A stretch of DNA of 64,000 nucleotides from Erinaceus europaeus (lineage: Eukaryota > Chordata > Mammalia > Eulipotyphla > Erinaceidae), in contig NC_080164.1 of assembly GCF_950295315.1 (NCBI RefSeq), positions 56,683,296-56,747,295 of the forward strand, read 5' to 3'. Below the pieces are notes generated by a model. That model saw only the letters and a list, made by a program, of their open reading frames with translations, was not told the origin of the DNA and searched no databases. Shown here piece after piece: positions 22,655 through 34,461 of this stretch (positions within the stretch are counted from its first letter, which is position 1; each line of letters opens with the position of its first letter). The translations under genes were made by a program, and so were the position numbers.

Positions 22655-22985
22655 ATTATTATTGATTTAATAATGATAGACAAGACCATAGGATAAGAGG
22701 GGTACAATTCCAAACAGTTCCCATCACCAGAATTCCATGTCTCATGCCCTCCATTGGAAGCACTTCATTCCTGTTCTTTATCCCTCTGGGAGTATGGACC
22801 CAGGATGATTATGGGGTGCAGAAGGTGGAAGGTCTGGCTTCTCTAATTGCTTTTCTGCTGGGCATGGGCATTGGCAAGTCAATCCATACTCCCAGTCTGT
22901 TTCTGTCTTTCTCTAGTGGGGCAGGGCTCTAGAGAGGTGGGGTTTCAGGACACACTGGTGAGGTTTTCTGCCCAGGAAAGTCATG
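22655..22985 (-). mobile_element. Family P retroposon, antisense, 5' truncated
   Basis: Starts at the A-tail complement and runs through ACCATAGGATAAGAGGGG, TTATCCCTCTGGGAGTATGG, AGGTCTGGCTTCTCTAATTG and TGGGGCAGGGCTCTAGAGAG. About 330 bases are retained. Confidence 0.88.
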
Positions 22986-24004
22986 ACTTATCCTTTCTAA
23001 TTGTGCTCAAATGTCACATTATGAACAAAATTTTCCTGAGTGCACTATTAACAAGCAAACAAACAAGTGTTCCTTTTCATGCCATCACTTTATATCCCCT
23101 CTGTTTTTTCATTTTCTTCATTGCACAAACGATTATTTGAAATATGTCCTATTTATTTTTTTAATCTGTTTTTCCTAGTAGGATATGAACTAACACCAGG
23201 GGAACCTTGTCTTGTTTTGTTCTGCTGTATTCCCAGTACCTGGAAAAACACTTAGCATATCGTCAGCAAATAATACTGTTGAATGAATGAAAAAAAATTA
23301 GAACCAATTAAGTGATCTTGGGTAAACCAGTTTTATTTATGTCATCTTTTATTTTTTCATCTATTAAATAAGAGAATTGGTTCCTTTTGACTAATGCCTT
23401 TCCTGGATTTTATTCTTCTAAATGAAGCCTGTTGGGATAATTACAGTCCTAGCCTATCATCCAGCCCAGGTTTTAGTCTATGTTTAATGACAATGAGTTC
23501 CATGTGGATCCTGAAGAATCTTCTTGACTGCATTTCTTCATTGTCTGGCTGGAATGTGATAGACATAGAATTTGTGTTTACATCTGACACTGTAGCGATT
23601 GTGCCATCTCCTTGGCCACTGGTCGCAGAGCTTGAACAGTAGAAGACTTAAGATATTGTGAACATCTGAGGACATGAATATCAAGAGAATATAAGGGAGC
23701 TGAGTAAAGACTTCTGTCCAGAATGGGATGACATCACAAAGCAGACAGACTGAACTCTTGGCTAGACAGTGATAACTGTGCTGAGCTGTGTTGTCCCCAC
23801 TCTCTGGGGTAGACCCATATGGTTGTGTACTCAGTGATCCAACCCCACTCACCCACACATCCAGTGGTGCTGATCCCAAGAAACTTTTAGTTTGAATATA
23901 GCCAAGAAGGAGGCATTGTATTCACAATCTGATGAGAAAAGTGAAATGTGAATCCCAAAGTTAATAATAATTATAATCAATATCTTTTCTTGTACACATG
24001 CTTT
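22986..24004. other. Low-copy DNA
   Basis: No recognised repeat. Two overlapping open frames on opposite strands near 23394-23879 lack any recognisable domain. Confidence 0.4.
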
Positions 24005-24119
24005 TCTGTCACAGTGCCAAGGTTTTATACATGATTTCATTTAATTCACTCTACAGGGGAGATCTGTATAAAAGGTATAAACTCAATTGCTCCAATTTGC
24101 ATTTCTGTGACTGCACCTC

Positions 24120-24610
24120 TGGGGTCACCTATAGGTGTGCCTATAGCTATAATTGACAATCCTCATTCTCACTGACAGCTTCCCATCTCTAGTACCTGGG
24201 TCTCTCAGCTTCACTGCCTGAGGTATTTTCCTTCTGTATGATAGCTTGCTTTGCCTATATGCAAGACAGTATAAAAGTATGGGGAGTTGGGGGACTCATA
24301 TCATTGCCAGCATGATCTTCAACTAATGGGACAAGAGATAGTTATACTCCAGAATCTGCATCATCTGTTGGAATGATGTTGAGGTGTATTATACATGGAT
24401 TCTAAGAATGTTCCCAGGAGACAGAGCCTGATAGCCTACCACGATAATTAGCTCATATCCTAGCTATCTCTATCTCCCTTTCTTGACTCACTTTATTTTC
24501 TCTCTTACTTGTGTTTCATGAAGTCAGCTCCCAAATAAAGTATCTGTGCTCAAATCCTTTTCTCAGGGTCTACTTTGGCAGGAGTAGGGGGGCCCAAACT
24601 AAGGCAATTG
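24120..24610 (+). repeat. Probable ancient mammalian interspersed repeat end
   Basis: The segment CCCAAATAAAGTATCTGTGC through TTTTCTCAGGGTCTACTTTG and 'GGCCCAAACTAAGGCAA' (24530-24606) looks like a family end shared across mammals. I cannot name the class with certainty. Confidence 0.35.
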
Positions 24611-25067
24611 TTGACTCTCCTTTTAATAGATGCTGCAGAGAGAAGAAGCAAGAGGAACCTCCATCTCTATGGATTAGAGCTTCCTACCCTGGCCCCACCT
24701 ACCTAGGTGACTCACAATCACCTTTGGTCACCAGGTCATTGGGTCTAGATCCAGCTGCTTCTGCGGACGTGCAAATATTTGATTGTTCTTGTTCTATGGC
24801 AAGGAACAGGGCATCCCTGTGAGACTGGAGGTGGGGCTCACATTGCGACATGCAGTTAAGACAACTAGGCCCACCTGGTGGAAAACAGCATGACACACAT
24901 TCTGGAAACACCAGCCTTGGAGCCTGCATAGACGTGACCGGACAGGCTGTATTTGTCCTGCTGTTTTCCATGTTGCAGTGACTCAGGAACAGGTGTGACT
25001 TTCTTCTTTCCCAGGGTATCTTCTCCACCCCCTAGGGATCTGGATTGTGGGTTGCAGCATGTCTTCG

Positions 25068-25083
25068 ATGGGGGGGGGGGGGG
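25068..25083. repeat. Poly-G run
   Basis: Sixteen or so consecutive G bases; the length may be unreliable in assembly. Confidence 0.9.
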
Positions 25084-25181
25084 TGACTTCTTAGCCCAAA
25101 GTGTTGTAGGTGGGTGGGGAGAGGTTTCCCGTGAGAATGGTAGAACTCAAGCCAGATATTTGGAGCTGAAAAAGATGTGAT

Positions 25182-25388
25182 GGTTTTTTAAAAAATTTAT
25201 TTAGTTTTATTTTTGCTGGGGTTTCTCTGCTCTAGTCCAACATTTTCAGATAGGAAGACACAGGAGAAGAGGAAAGCCACTCCAACACTAAAGCATCCTG
25301 CAGTGCAAGGTTGTCCGGGCTCAAACCTGAGCCATGCTAATAATGGCAGAGCCGGCTCCCTCCCAAGTGAGCTATCTTGCCAACCTAG
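25182..25388 (-). mobile_element. Old SINE with tRNA-like head, antisense
   Basis: T-rich left end, AAGCATCCTGCAGTGCAAGG, a B-box complement GGGCTCAAACCTGAGCC at 25318-25334 and the head complement 'CAAGTGAGCTATCTTGCC'. Confidence 0.65.
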
Positions 25389-27226
25389 GAGGATGATTTT
25401 TGATGATCAAGTATTGGGAGGAAGAAAATAAGATGACTCTTTCTGGATCACAACCATTTCTCTGGACTTAAAACTTTCCTTCGTGACATTTGATGAGCTG
25501 TAGTGGTTGCAGAGAGCAAGACTTGCTTGCTTAGGAGAAATGTCAGGAGACAAGAATATTAACCTCCACCATAGAACAGGAGCAATGACTCATAGCACAC
25601 AAGGTTATTTTAGGGCAAATTAAGAATATATCAGATGAGAAGACTGGGCCTTGTGAGGTAGTTGACTCACTGCCCAGTATAACGAAGCCTCTTGCCTGCC
25701 AGTCTTCTTATGTGTCTTCCCAAAGAATGACAAGTAGTTGTAAGGGAAATTTTCTCCCCCTTCCTGTCTGTGATATGGAGTATGTATGGCTGTGTATGAG
25801 AGAATCCTTTAGTGGGACATGTTCATTGCAGAACAGGTCTTAGTTCACTAATGTGAGACATCTTATTTTCTCCCTGTCAACTGAGGAAAGTTGATCCCGA
25901 GTTGTCAGGAGAGGTTCAACAGATTCCCAGTTTTATAAATCATTCCTGAACTTTGGCATAAGTGAGAATCATCCAATGCATACTATGTAGAAGTACCTCC
26001 AGATTTAGTAGGTTTCTACATTTTAATTAGCATTACTGGGTAATTTTATCTGGTTCTCAGAAGAAATCCCTCAATATATCAGTGAAGATTGCAAACCCTA
26101 GCACCCCCAGATTCATATTTGGTATTCTCAGAGTTCTAACTTTCATGCCTGAAGTCTCATTAACAGACAGGAAGTTTCCCTGTGAGTCAGGCCTCAATGA
26201 GAGAAAAAAAAATTCCAAGCAAGTACTTGGCAATAATAAAATGACTCCTTGCCAGGGACTCTTATCTCATGAGTTGTAACCCCTTATACAGTGGAAACAG
26301 CCCCAGGCCAGAGACTTGGCCTCTTTTCACAGGGAATCCACCACTTTTAGGCCACTTCTTCCTTAGCTTAGACACAGAGGTAGACAACTTTCCCCAACCT
26401 TAACATCAGACCTACTTCTTGACAACTTAGTTCAAGTATCCTGATATCATGTGTGTGTTTTGGAATTGGCCAGGAAATGTGAGACATGCCAGATGTAATT
26501 CATTTTACTGTCATGGGCATGGATAAGAAAGGTCTTGAGGACTCTTAGGGAAGTGGTTGAGTGGGTTAAGTGGATCATCTCTAGCTTCTCATGTTTGTAC
26601 ACCCTCAAGTCCCACAATGTCTCAAATCCCTGACCATATGGACTATGTGGTGAACTCTCATTCCCTCCAGGTGAGCAGGGTCATAGGAATATTTCTCAGG
26701 GGATGCTCTTTGGCCCATTGATCATGCTGGTTTGAGAGGAGCAGCTTTCCAGTAACATTCAACCCATCTGTTTCTGCTGTCACAGCACTGTGATTCATCT
26801 GCCTCCTCCCTTCTACCAAGTTTGGTTCACTCTTTCACTCTCTTTATTCCCTCTTTGTACTTCTCAGCCTTTCCAATTGAGGTGTTCTGTCTTTAATCTA
26901 CAAGACTAGTCCAAATGTTTACTAGGCTTACTTACTTGAAAGAATGATGATAAGTGCTTTTGTTCATTTTATTATGTGATACCCAGGAAGGAAAACAAAC
27001 AAACTTCACTGACTAGAGGAAATTTCCAGTAACCCAAAATTTGCATTCATAAAGAGAAGGAAAGTACTTATATTGTTTATAATAGACATAGATAGTATTG
27101 GTCGCATCTCTTCGGACACATCAACAGCAAACCTTGCTACAGACCAAAACCTGAGGAAAGAGAGCATTTGGACATTGGGTGAGGGTGACTGAATTGCCAC
27201 ACTCTCATCCCAAATGAACCATAGAG
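25389..27226. other. Repeat-poor stretch
   Basis: About 1.8 kb in which I see no clear transposon (a weak SINE-like trace lies near 26530-26670) and no credible exon. Confidence 0.4.
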
Positions 27227-27509
27227 TCTTTTTTTTTTTTTAACAAGTACACTGAAGTGTAATGGTCATGCAATAAGCTACATATTCAAAGTGTCTAATC
27301 AATATAGTTTGAAACATACATACATTTATGAAGTCATTAACACAATGAAGAATGAGAACATGACCACTTCAAAAAGTTTTCTTGTGAGGGGCTGGGTGGT
27401 GGCACACCTAGTTGAGTGCATATGTTACGGTGAACAAGAACCCAGGTTCAAGCCCCTGGTCCCTACCTGCAGGAGGAAAACTTTGCAAGTGGAAAAGCAG
27501 GGTGACAGA

Positions 27510-27540
<31 letters not shown>

Positions 27541-28045
27541 CTGTCTCTCTATCTCTCTCCCTCTCTGTCTCCCCCTTCTATTTTGATTTCTGGCTGTCTC
27601 TAATCAATAAATAAATAAAGATAATAAAAAATGTTTGAAAAGTTTTCTTGTGTCTCTTCATAGTCCATTCCTCTTATCCCTTGGGTCCTCTCTCCTATCG
27701 CCTAAGTGACCACTGATCTGCTTTCTCTCACTATGTTAGTTTGCTTCTTTTAAAGAGCAGTCACGAAATTTTTGCCTGACTCTTTTCATTCAGCGTGATT
27801 AATTTCAAATTCATCCATGTTTTTATATGTTTAGCACTTCTTGTTTTTTTAATATGGAGAAATATTACATTGTATACATATACTGTAATTGTTTATCCAT
27901 TCACTTCATATGCATCTTTGGAGCATTTCAGTTTGGGTTATATAATAAAACTGCAGTAACATTTCTGTGAATTATATATTCCCTTTTTTATTGGGCAGAT
28001 ACCTAGGAATGGAATGCAGAGCCATATGGCTTTTAAGAAGCTACA
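27227..28045 (-). mobile_element. Old LINE-1 (L1M type) 3' UTR, antisense
   Basis: Follows the classic ancient L1 3' UTR order: T run, 'AACACAATGAAGAATGAGAACATGACCAC', 'GTGACCACTGATCTGCTTTCTCTCACTATG', 'TTTTCATTCAGCGTGATTAATTTC', 'CATTGTATACATATACTG' and 'GATACCTAGGAATGGAATGC'. It is split by a SINE-A at 27388-27632. Confidence 0.88.
27388..27632 (+). mobile_element. Hedgehog SINE-A, sense, nested in old L1
   Basis: GGGCTGGGTGGTGGCACACC head, GGTTCAAGCCCCTGG B box, a (TC)n(TA)n(TC)n body and an (AATA)n tail. The target duplication AAAAGTTTTCTTGTG is present on both sides (about 27372-27387 and 27637-27652). Confidence 0.94.
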
Positions 28046-28064
28046 GGGGTGATTGGAAAAAATC

Positions 28065-28300
28065 TAGGTCTGGCATTCAGGAAATCTGGATTTAATCTTA
28101 ATTTTTCTAGTTACTAGCTGTGTGACCCTAAGCAAAGCACTTAACAACTCTGAGTCTTGAATTGCCTGTCTGTCAAGTGAGATGAAAACCGATCTCCTTC
28201 ACACACAGGTGAGGAGAATACTGAGGGACATAACCCAAGACATTGCCAAGTTTAAAGGCCCCGCAGAGCACTATGAAGCTGTTATCAAGAATAAGCTCCC
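28065..28300 (+). mobile_element. MIR relic, sense
   Basis: 'AGTTACTAGCTGTGTGACCC' followed by 'AAGCAAAGCACTTAACAACTC' and 'GATGAAAAC' is a well-preserved MIR core. Its 3' extent beyond about 28200 is uncertain. Confidence 0.88.
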
Positions 28301-28714
28301 AGAAGAGGTAATTCTATACTTTAGGTCTTGCGTTGCCAAGAGAGGAACTGTCCAAAGACTTTAGAAGTGAAGAATTGCATTTGATGTTTTCTTGTTACTC
28401 CCAGATGCAATCCCTCTCCTTCTTGTCTTCCATGTCCCCTCCATCTCCTCTTATGGTCCTCTGACAAAGACAGGCCTATTGAGCAAGGGTGAACTATTAG
28501 AGGCATGGAATGAAACAAGTCACAGTTGAAATTAACTTTCCTCCCTGCCTTTGGTTCATAAATCCAGATGTGTAAAAGCAAACAGAAGGATAACATTATA
28601 GAGCTGAGACCTCAGGAATAGCTTTGCAGTTCTTAAGAGTTTTACTAAGGCAAAGTTGTCAAAGGGCACTCATATAGATGAGTCTGGTTTTTCAGGGCAC
28701 TTTCTCTTCTAAGA

Positions 28715-28890
28715 GGTGTTATGCACAGTGGTGAGTGTCTCCAGCATATGACAGATTTGTGTTCACATCCAGGTGTTTCTATGCACTATGCACTGCTATC
28801 TTGGGGCTATATGTCATTGGGATAATATTTCATGTGTGAGTCTTTATTTCTTCACTTGTAAAATATGAATATTAACAAAGTTACTCATAG
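28715..28890 (+). mobile_element. MIR relic, sense, diverged
   Basis: 'ATTTGTGTTCACATCCAGG', then 'GGGATAATATTTCATGTG' and 'TATTTCTTCACTTGTAAAATATG' match the MIR layout. Confidence 0.6.
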
Positions 28891-29003
28891 GCACAGGAGA
28901 TAGCATAGTGGTTATGCAAAGAGACTTTCATGCCTGAGGCTCCATAGTCCCAGGTTCAATCCCCCATACTACCATAAGTTCAAAATCTCTCTCTCTCTCT
29001 CTC
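28890..29003 (+). mobile_element. Hedgehog SINE-C, sense
   Basis: GATAGCATAGTGGTTATGC head with CATGCCTGAGGCTCC and GGTTCAATCCCCC. Its (TC)n tail is the target of the next SINE. Confidence 0.85.
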
Positions 29004-29337
29004 TTTTTTTTTTTTTGCCTCTAGGGTTATTGCTGGGGCTCAGTGCCTGCACCATGAATCCACTGCTCCTGGAGGTCATTTTTCCCCCTTTTGTTGCCCT
29101 TGTTGTGGTTATTATTGTTATTGTTGATGTCGTTCATTGTTGGATAGGACAGAGAGAAATGGAGAGAGGAGGGGAAGACAGAGAGGGAGAGAAAGACAGA
29201 CACCTGCAGACCTGCTTCACCGCCTGTGAAGCGATTCTCCTGCAGTTGGGGAGCCGGGTGCTCGAATTGGGATCCTGCTACTGGTCCTTGCGCTTTGTGC
29301 CACGTGCGTTTAACCCGCTGGGCTACGGCTCGACCCC
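29004..29337 (-). mobile_element. Hedgehog SINE-B, antisense, nested in SINE-C
   Basis: T run, GCCTCTAGGGTTATTGCTGG, GACAGAGAGAAATGGAG, CCTGCTTCACCGCCTGTG and head complement. AAAATCTCTCT lies on both sides (28982-28992 and 29338-29348), the likely target duplication. Confidence 0.93.
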
Positions 29338-29694
29338 CAAAATCTCTCTTCTTAAAATTAAAAATAAATAAGAATCATTTGTGTGTTCTAGTGTACAGTT
29401 GCATCTCAGCCCTGAAGTTTAGTTGTCTGGCAATCTGAACATATAGGGAATAGGGCTGTAGACCTATTCCCTCGTGTGAGGGAGTTAAGGTAAGAATGCA
29501 AGCAGAGATCCATGTAACATGTCTAAGTATATAAAACTGTAAATCAAGCTATTGCTTCTTACATGAAATATATCTACTCTCTTATAGAGACAACTACACC
29601 TTCCCTATTGGCAAAACTGACAAATATGTTTAAGGATGGTAGAAAATCAGGGACTTCAGAATTTGTTTCTGTGCACATCAGAGTAACTTTTTTT

Positions 29695-29975
29695 AAATTT
29701 TAATTTATTTATAAAAAAGAAACTGACAAAACCATAGGATAAGAGGGATACAACTCCACACAGTTCCCACCACCAGAACTCCGTATCCCATCCCCTCCGC
29801 TGATAGCCTTCCTATTCTTTATCCCTCTGGGAGTATGGACCTAAGGTCATTGTGGGGTGCAGAAAGTGGAAGGTCTGGCTTCTGTAATTGCTTCCCTGCT
29901 GAACATGGGGGTTGACAGGTCGATCCATACCCCTCAGCCTGCCTCTCTCTTTCCCTAGTGGGATGGGGTTCTGAG
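29695..29975 (-). mobile_element. Family P retroposon, antisense, 5' truncated
   Basis: TTTATTTATAAAAAAGAAAC tail side, ACCATAGGATAAGAGGG, CCACCACCAGAACTCCG, TTATCCCTCTGGGAGTATGG and TCCCTAGTGGGATGGGG. Confidence 0.9.
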
Positions 29976-29977
29976 TA

Positions 29978-30196
29978 GCTTTAAATATTTATTTATTTAT
30001 TTAATGGAGACAGCCAGAAATCAAGAGGGGAGAGGCTGGTAGAAAGGGAGAGAGAGAGAGAGAGAGAGACATGCAAGATTGATTTCACCACTTGCAAAGA
30101 TTTCTCTCTGCAGGTGGGGACTGGGCTTTTGAATAGGTTCTTGCACATTGTAACATGTGCACTCAAACAGGTGCACCAACCACCATCCAGACCCTT
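29978..30196 (-). mobile_element. Hedgehog SINE-A, antisense
   Basis: (TTTA)n start, GGAGACAGCCAGAAATC, expanded GA run, 'GCAGGTGGGGACTGGGC', B-box region degraded. It abuts the family P copy. GAGTAACTTTTTTT on the left of that copy and GAGTAATTTTTTA at 30196 suggest a shared target site. Confidence 0.85.
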
Positions 30197-30376
30197 GAGT
30201 AATTTTTTATGGTTGATGATGTTTGGCTAAATAATCAAATAAAAACGTGTTTTGTTATTTTATCAAAAATCATAAATTAAGGCATGGTAATCAAGGTCTT
30301 CATACTTATTTCTCCATTAGAAGTAGTAATCTAAGATGTAAAAGCTTTCATTGTAATTAAACATGTACAGATGTAA

Positions 30377-30500
30377 AGGCTAGGAGATAGCTCATGTGGT
30401 AAAGTATACCTTATTGTATAGGAGACCTCCGTTTTGAGCCCCAGAACCACATGGGAACATTACAGTACTGGAGGAGCTCCATGGATGGAGCTTTTCTCTT
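30377..30500 (+). mobile_element. Hedgehog SINE-D, sense
   Basis: GGAGATAGCTCATGTGGT head and 'TTTTGAGCCCCAGAACC' B-box region, ending in a TTCC array. Confidence 0.7.
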
Positions 30501-30561
30501 CCTTCCTTCCTTCCTTCCTTCCTTCCTTCCTTTCTTTCTTTCTTTTCTTCTTTCTTCCTTC

Positions 30562-30620
<59 letters not shown>
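30499..30620. repeat. (TTCC)n(TTTC)n microsatellite
   Basis: About 120 bases of TTCC then TTTC tetranucleotides between a sense and an antisense SINE. Confidence 0.96.
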
Positions 30621-30621
30621 T

Positions 30622-30925
30622 TTTGCCTCCAGGGCTATTTCTGGGGTTATGTTCTGTTCTGCACTAGGAATCCACTGCTCCTGGAGACTATTTTTTCTCT
30701 TTGTTGCCCTGTTGTCATTGCTGTCATTGTTGTTGAATAGGACAGAGAGAAATCAAGAGAGGAGAGGATGAAAGAGAGGAGGAGAGAAAGACAGACACTT
30801 GGAGACCGCTTCACCACTTGTGAAGCAAGCCCTCCTGCAGGTGGGGAGCCAGGGGCTTGAACAGGGATCCTTGCACTTTGTGCCATGTGCGCTTAACCCA
30901 CTGCTGCTGCACTACTGCCTGGGCC
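30622..30925 (-). mobile_element. Hedgehog SINE-B, antisense
   Basis: GCCTCCAGGGCTATTTCTGG, TCCACTGCTCCTGGAGAC, GACAGAGAGAAATCAAGAG, AGACCGCTTCACCACTTGTG, then head complement with an extra CTG triplet near the end. Confidence 0.92.
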
Positions 30926-30931
30926 CCTGGA

Positions 30932-31063
30932 TTTTTTTTTTTTTAATCAGAGCACTCTTCAGCTCTGGCTTGTGGTGGTACTGGGAATTGAACCTGGGGC
31001 TTTGGTGCCTCAGGCATGAGAGTCTATTTCCATAACCATTATGCTATCTACTCTGTGACCAGG
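30932..31063 (-). mobile_element. Hedgehog SINE-C, antisense
   Basis: T run, AGAGCACTCTTCAGCTCTGG, GGAATTGAACCTGGGGC, CCTCAGGCATGAGAG and CATAACCATTATGCTATC. It directly abuts the Vingi LINE. Confidence 0.88.
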
Positions 31064-33202
31064 GCTTTATTCCTTATAACTTCAAAGCAGCTTCCCAAGC
31101 TATTCCTCGTGGGAGACGTGCTAACTATACGCCTTGTCTTGATGCTGAATGTGAGCAACTACTAAAGCAGTATGATGAGTTGGGTGACCCAGATGTGGCT
31201 GACCATCTCATTGCCTCCCTGGATGCAGCACGCCAAGCCCGCTGGCAACAACTCACGGAAAGTCTGAACTTGACCCACTCAAGTAGGAAGGCCTGGAAGC
31301 TTCTTCATAGTCTGGGTGTCGGTAGCCAACCCTCTCCCATCTCCCATCCTCCCGTATCTCCAAACTCAGTGGCCAGTCACCTAACTCAAGTTGGACGTGC
31401 TAAGATCGACCCAGTCTGGAAAAGAGAAATTTCCCATGAGTGGTCATCCCAATTCTGGTTATCTTGTCCATCTCCAAAACTCTCTCCCTTTACACTGTCT
31501 GAACTGGAAGACGCTTTGAAGAGGGTTAAACCGGGAACAGCTGCTGGCTATGATAACATCACCCCAGAACTCATTCTTAACTTGGGCCCCGCGGCAAAGA
31601 AGTGGCTCACTACATTCCTGTCCCACATCTTGGAATCCGAATCTATGCCCAAAATTTGGCGTCATGTGAAGATTATAGCGGTTTTGAAACCAAAGAAAGA
31701 CCCAACACTGGCCGCCAGCTATAGACCAATTTCTCTCCTCTCCGTGTGTTACAAACTCCTTGAGAGGCTGCTTCTGTCATGAATTTCTCCTCTTACAGAG
31801 AAATTCTATCACCTGCCCAAACTGGTTTCCGCCCGGGAAGATCTACCTGCGAACAAGCTCTGGCCCTCTCAACTTACATTGAAAATGGTTTCCAGAAGAA
31901 TTTAAAGACGGGTGCTGTCTTTGTTGATCTCACAGCAGCCTATGACACCACGGTCTGGCACCTTGGTCTCCTAGTCAAGATCTCAAGATGCCTGCCTCCA
32001 TGGGTGGCCAACACTATATCGTTTCTTCTCCAAAACAGAAGATTCCGGGTGCATCTGGGTGACAAGTCTAGCAGATGGAGACTTGTCTCAAGTGGCCTCC
32101 CCCAGGGCTCTGTTTTGGCTCCTACGCTATTTAATATTTACATCAATGACCTCCCAGAAACTTCTTCAAGCAAGTTCATCTACACCGATGACATCTGCTG
32201 TGTAACTCAGGCATCCAAGTTCGACATCCTCGAGGAAACACTCACGAAAGACATGTCTCTGATATCTGATTACTGTAAAAAATGGCGACTAATCCCTAGC
32301 ACTGCAAAAATGGTATAATCTGTTTTCCATCTACACCATGCCTTGGTCTCGCGTGAGCTTAATGTGCAGCTTGACGATACGAGAATCCGGCATGAAGCCC
32401 AGCCCGTCTATCTTGGTGTTACTCTCGATTGCACCCTGTCATTTCACGAACATCTCATAAAAACTGCAGCAAAGGTAGGTGCGAGGAATAACATCATTGC
32501 AAGACTGGCCAGCTCCTCATGGGGCGCGAGCGCTTCCACACTACGATCATCATCTCTGGCATTATGCTATTCCACTGCAGAATACTGTGCCCCAGTATGG
32601 TTCCGTAGCCCCCATGTCCACTTGGTCGATTCCAAATTATATTCCTCCATGAGGATAATTTCTGGAACCATCCGTTCCACCCCGGTTCCATGGCTGCCAG
32701 TTCTTAGCAACATCGCCCCGCCAGATATTCATCGGGATGCGGCATCATCTAAGTTCATTTCCCACGTCTACGCTCGACCGGACCTGCCAATCTACGCGGA
32801 TATCTTCGCCCACCCTGTCCAACGCTTGACGTCTCGTCACCCAATCTGGTCCCCTACGCCTACACTGAACTTCTCTGTTCCAGTTGGCAGTCAGCTGAGG
32901 TAAAGAACAAACACCTTATCACAGATCCCTGCAAGCGTCAACCCGGCTTTGACCTAGCACGTTATGATTGGGCCCTCCTCAATCACTATCGAACAGGCCA
33001 TGGCCAGTGCGCTGCTATGTTCCATCGCTGGGGAGCCAGAGACGACCCGAACTGCCCCTGCGGCTACAGACAGACTATGACCCACATAGTCAACGACTGC
33101 CACCTCTCCAGATTCAAAGGAGGTCTTGAAACTTTACATCAGGCTCAACCTGACGCTGTTGACTGGCTACGGAAGAAGGGCAAATGCTAGAAGAAGAAGA
33201 AC
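31064..33202 (+). pseudogene. Vingi-clade LINE, 5' truncated, inactive reverse transcriptase
   Basis: The element encodes the reverse transcriptase half of a non-LTR retrotransposon polyprotein. An upstream part is open from about 31081. The frame from 31180 holds an AGYDNITPEL motif and YRPISLLSV. After a frameshift near 31775 the next frame holds GFRPGRSTCEQ, FVDLTAAYD (motif A), GLPQGSVLAP (motif B) and IYTDD (motif C) at 32178-32192, where YADD is usual. An in-frame TAA at 32316-32318 interrupts the frame. A second frameshift near 32885 leads into a tail with CPCG..H..C spacing (about 33050-33105) and a stop at 33188. The 5' part expected to hold the endonuclease is missing. The 3' end is a GAAGAA tail with no poly(A). 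Similarity to the hedgehog Vingi clade is from my knowledge of that family; Jockey or CR1-like naming is the alternative. Not functional. Confidence 0.9.
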
Positions 33203-34114
33203 TGAAATAAAATAGAGTGAGCAAGAAAATAAATTGTTGGAATCATGCATGTGTGAAGACCTGGTGCCACCAAAAAAAAGTAAAATTGGATATATTTTCA
33301 TAAATACATAATGCACAGTAGACATAGACTGTGAAAGTTAAACTTTTATTTTGTGTAAGTCTCCAAATAGATTTTTCTTCTAAAAGAAAGTATGTATTGC
33401 AATAAAATACAGAACAAACTATCATTAATAAATCTGAAATTTAAATTGAATTTGTGCAAATACAGCTGACTTTTTAATTATCAAAAATGTAATTATTTTT
33501 TATTTTAATTTTTAAGAAAATAAGATTATCCTTAATTTTAACAAAACATCAATGCTAAAGATTTAGTGTTAGGCTCATGAATGATATATCTAGATTAATA
33601 TAAACTCATTTATAAGTAATCTGAAATGTTGAATGTTGCAAATGTTCCCTAGTCACTGCGTGCAAGTGTTGTGAATACATGTGTATTCATGAGTACCTCT
33701 GAAGTCATGAATTGGGACACAAAGAAAAGCATGAAAAGAATGCTCAGCACTGCTGGGAAACCAAAGTTATTCAAGAATCTATTGAATTCAAGCTATGTGA
33801 GAGCAAAGATTTGACAAGATAACTCATATGTCTATTCTTTTAGCTAAGCAATTCTAATGTTCAATTTTTCCACATTCTGAAGTAGTATCAGTATCAATGT
33901 CAGCAGCAGCATAGCCCACAAATGTTCGTGGCATTTAAACACAGCTGCTTTTTGTTTTGAGAATACCGGGAGAAGAATGTGGTGAAGACTTTTCTGGGTA
34001 CTGAACATTGCTAATCATGAGAGTGGAGGCTGGGGGCTGGGTGCTGATGCTGTGCTAGTAGAGAGTGCCAGAGGTGCCCATGCACCTGCTTCATTAATCT
34101 GCAATTATTTAATT
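33203..34114. other. Low-copy DNA
   Basis: AT-rich, with no recognised repeat beyond a possible weak SINE trace near 34026-34100. Confidence 0.4.
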
Positions 34115-34372
34115 TTAAGTAGTGCTGGGCTTTGAACATTGTGAGATACCACCACTATGTGCTTTCCAGGCACAAACTTTTTATTCTTTATTTAGAGGGA
34201 AAGTCAGACAGAAAGAAGAGAGTCAGCACAGTACTGGTCCACCATCTATAGGTTTCTTTCATTGCTGTCTGTAGAGCTTCCATGTGGCGCTGGGGGGATT
34301 GAACTCAGAGCCTTACACACAACAAGCAGTGTGCCCTACTGGGTGAGACATCTCCAGTTCCATTCCCTAACT
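34115..34372 (-). mobile_element. Old SINE, antisense
   Basis: 'TTTATTTAGAGGGAAAGTCAG', GCGCTGGGGGGATTGAACTC at 34288-34307 and 'GTGTGCCCTACTGGGTGAG' give the antisense SINE order, diverged from young copies. Confidence 0.6.
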
Positions 34373-34461
34373 TTCTTTTGTTTGTGGTATGTAGGTTTCT
34401 CAGGTGTAGGAGACCTGGGGCAAGAATTCATTTTGTCTAGGCCAGGGGCAGCTATCTATAA

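Noticed and set aside
24511..25028. Overlapping sense and antisense open frames of about 100 residues
   Set aside because: Part overlaps a probable ancient repeat end. No recognisable domain or splice context supports a gene.
31180..32903. Three long open frames as a working gene
   Set aside because: They are pieces of one LINE with frameshifts, an in-frame stop and a changed catalytic motif, so it is annotated as a pseudogene.
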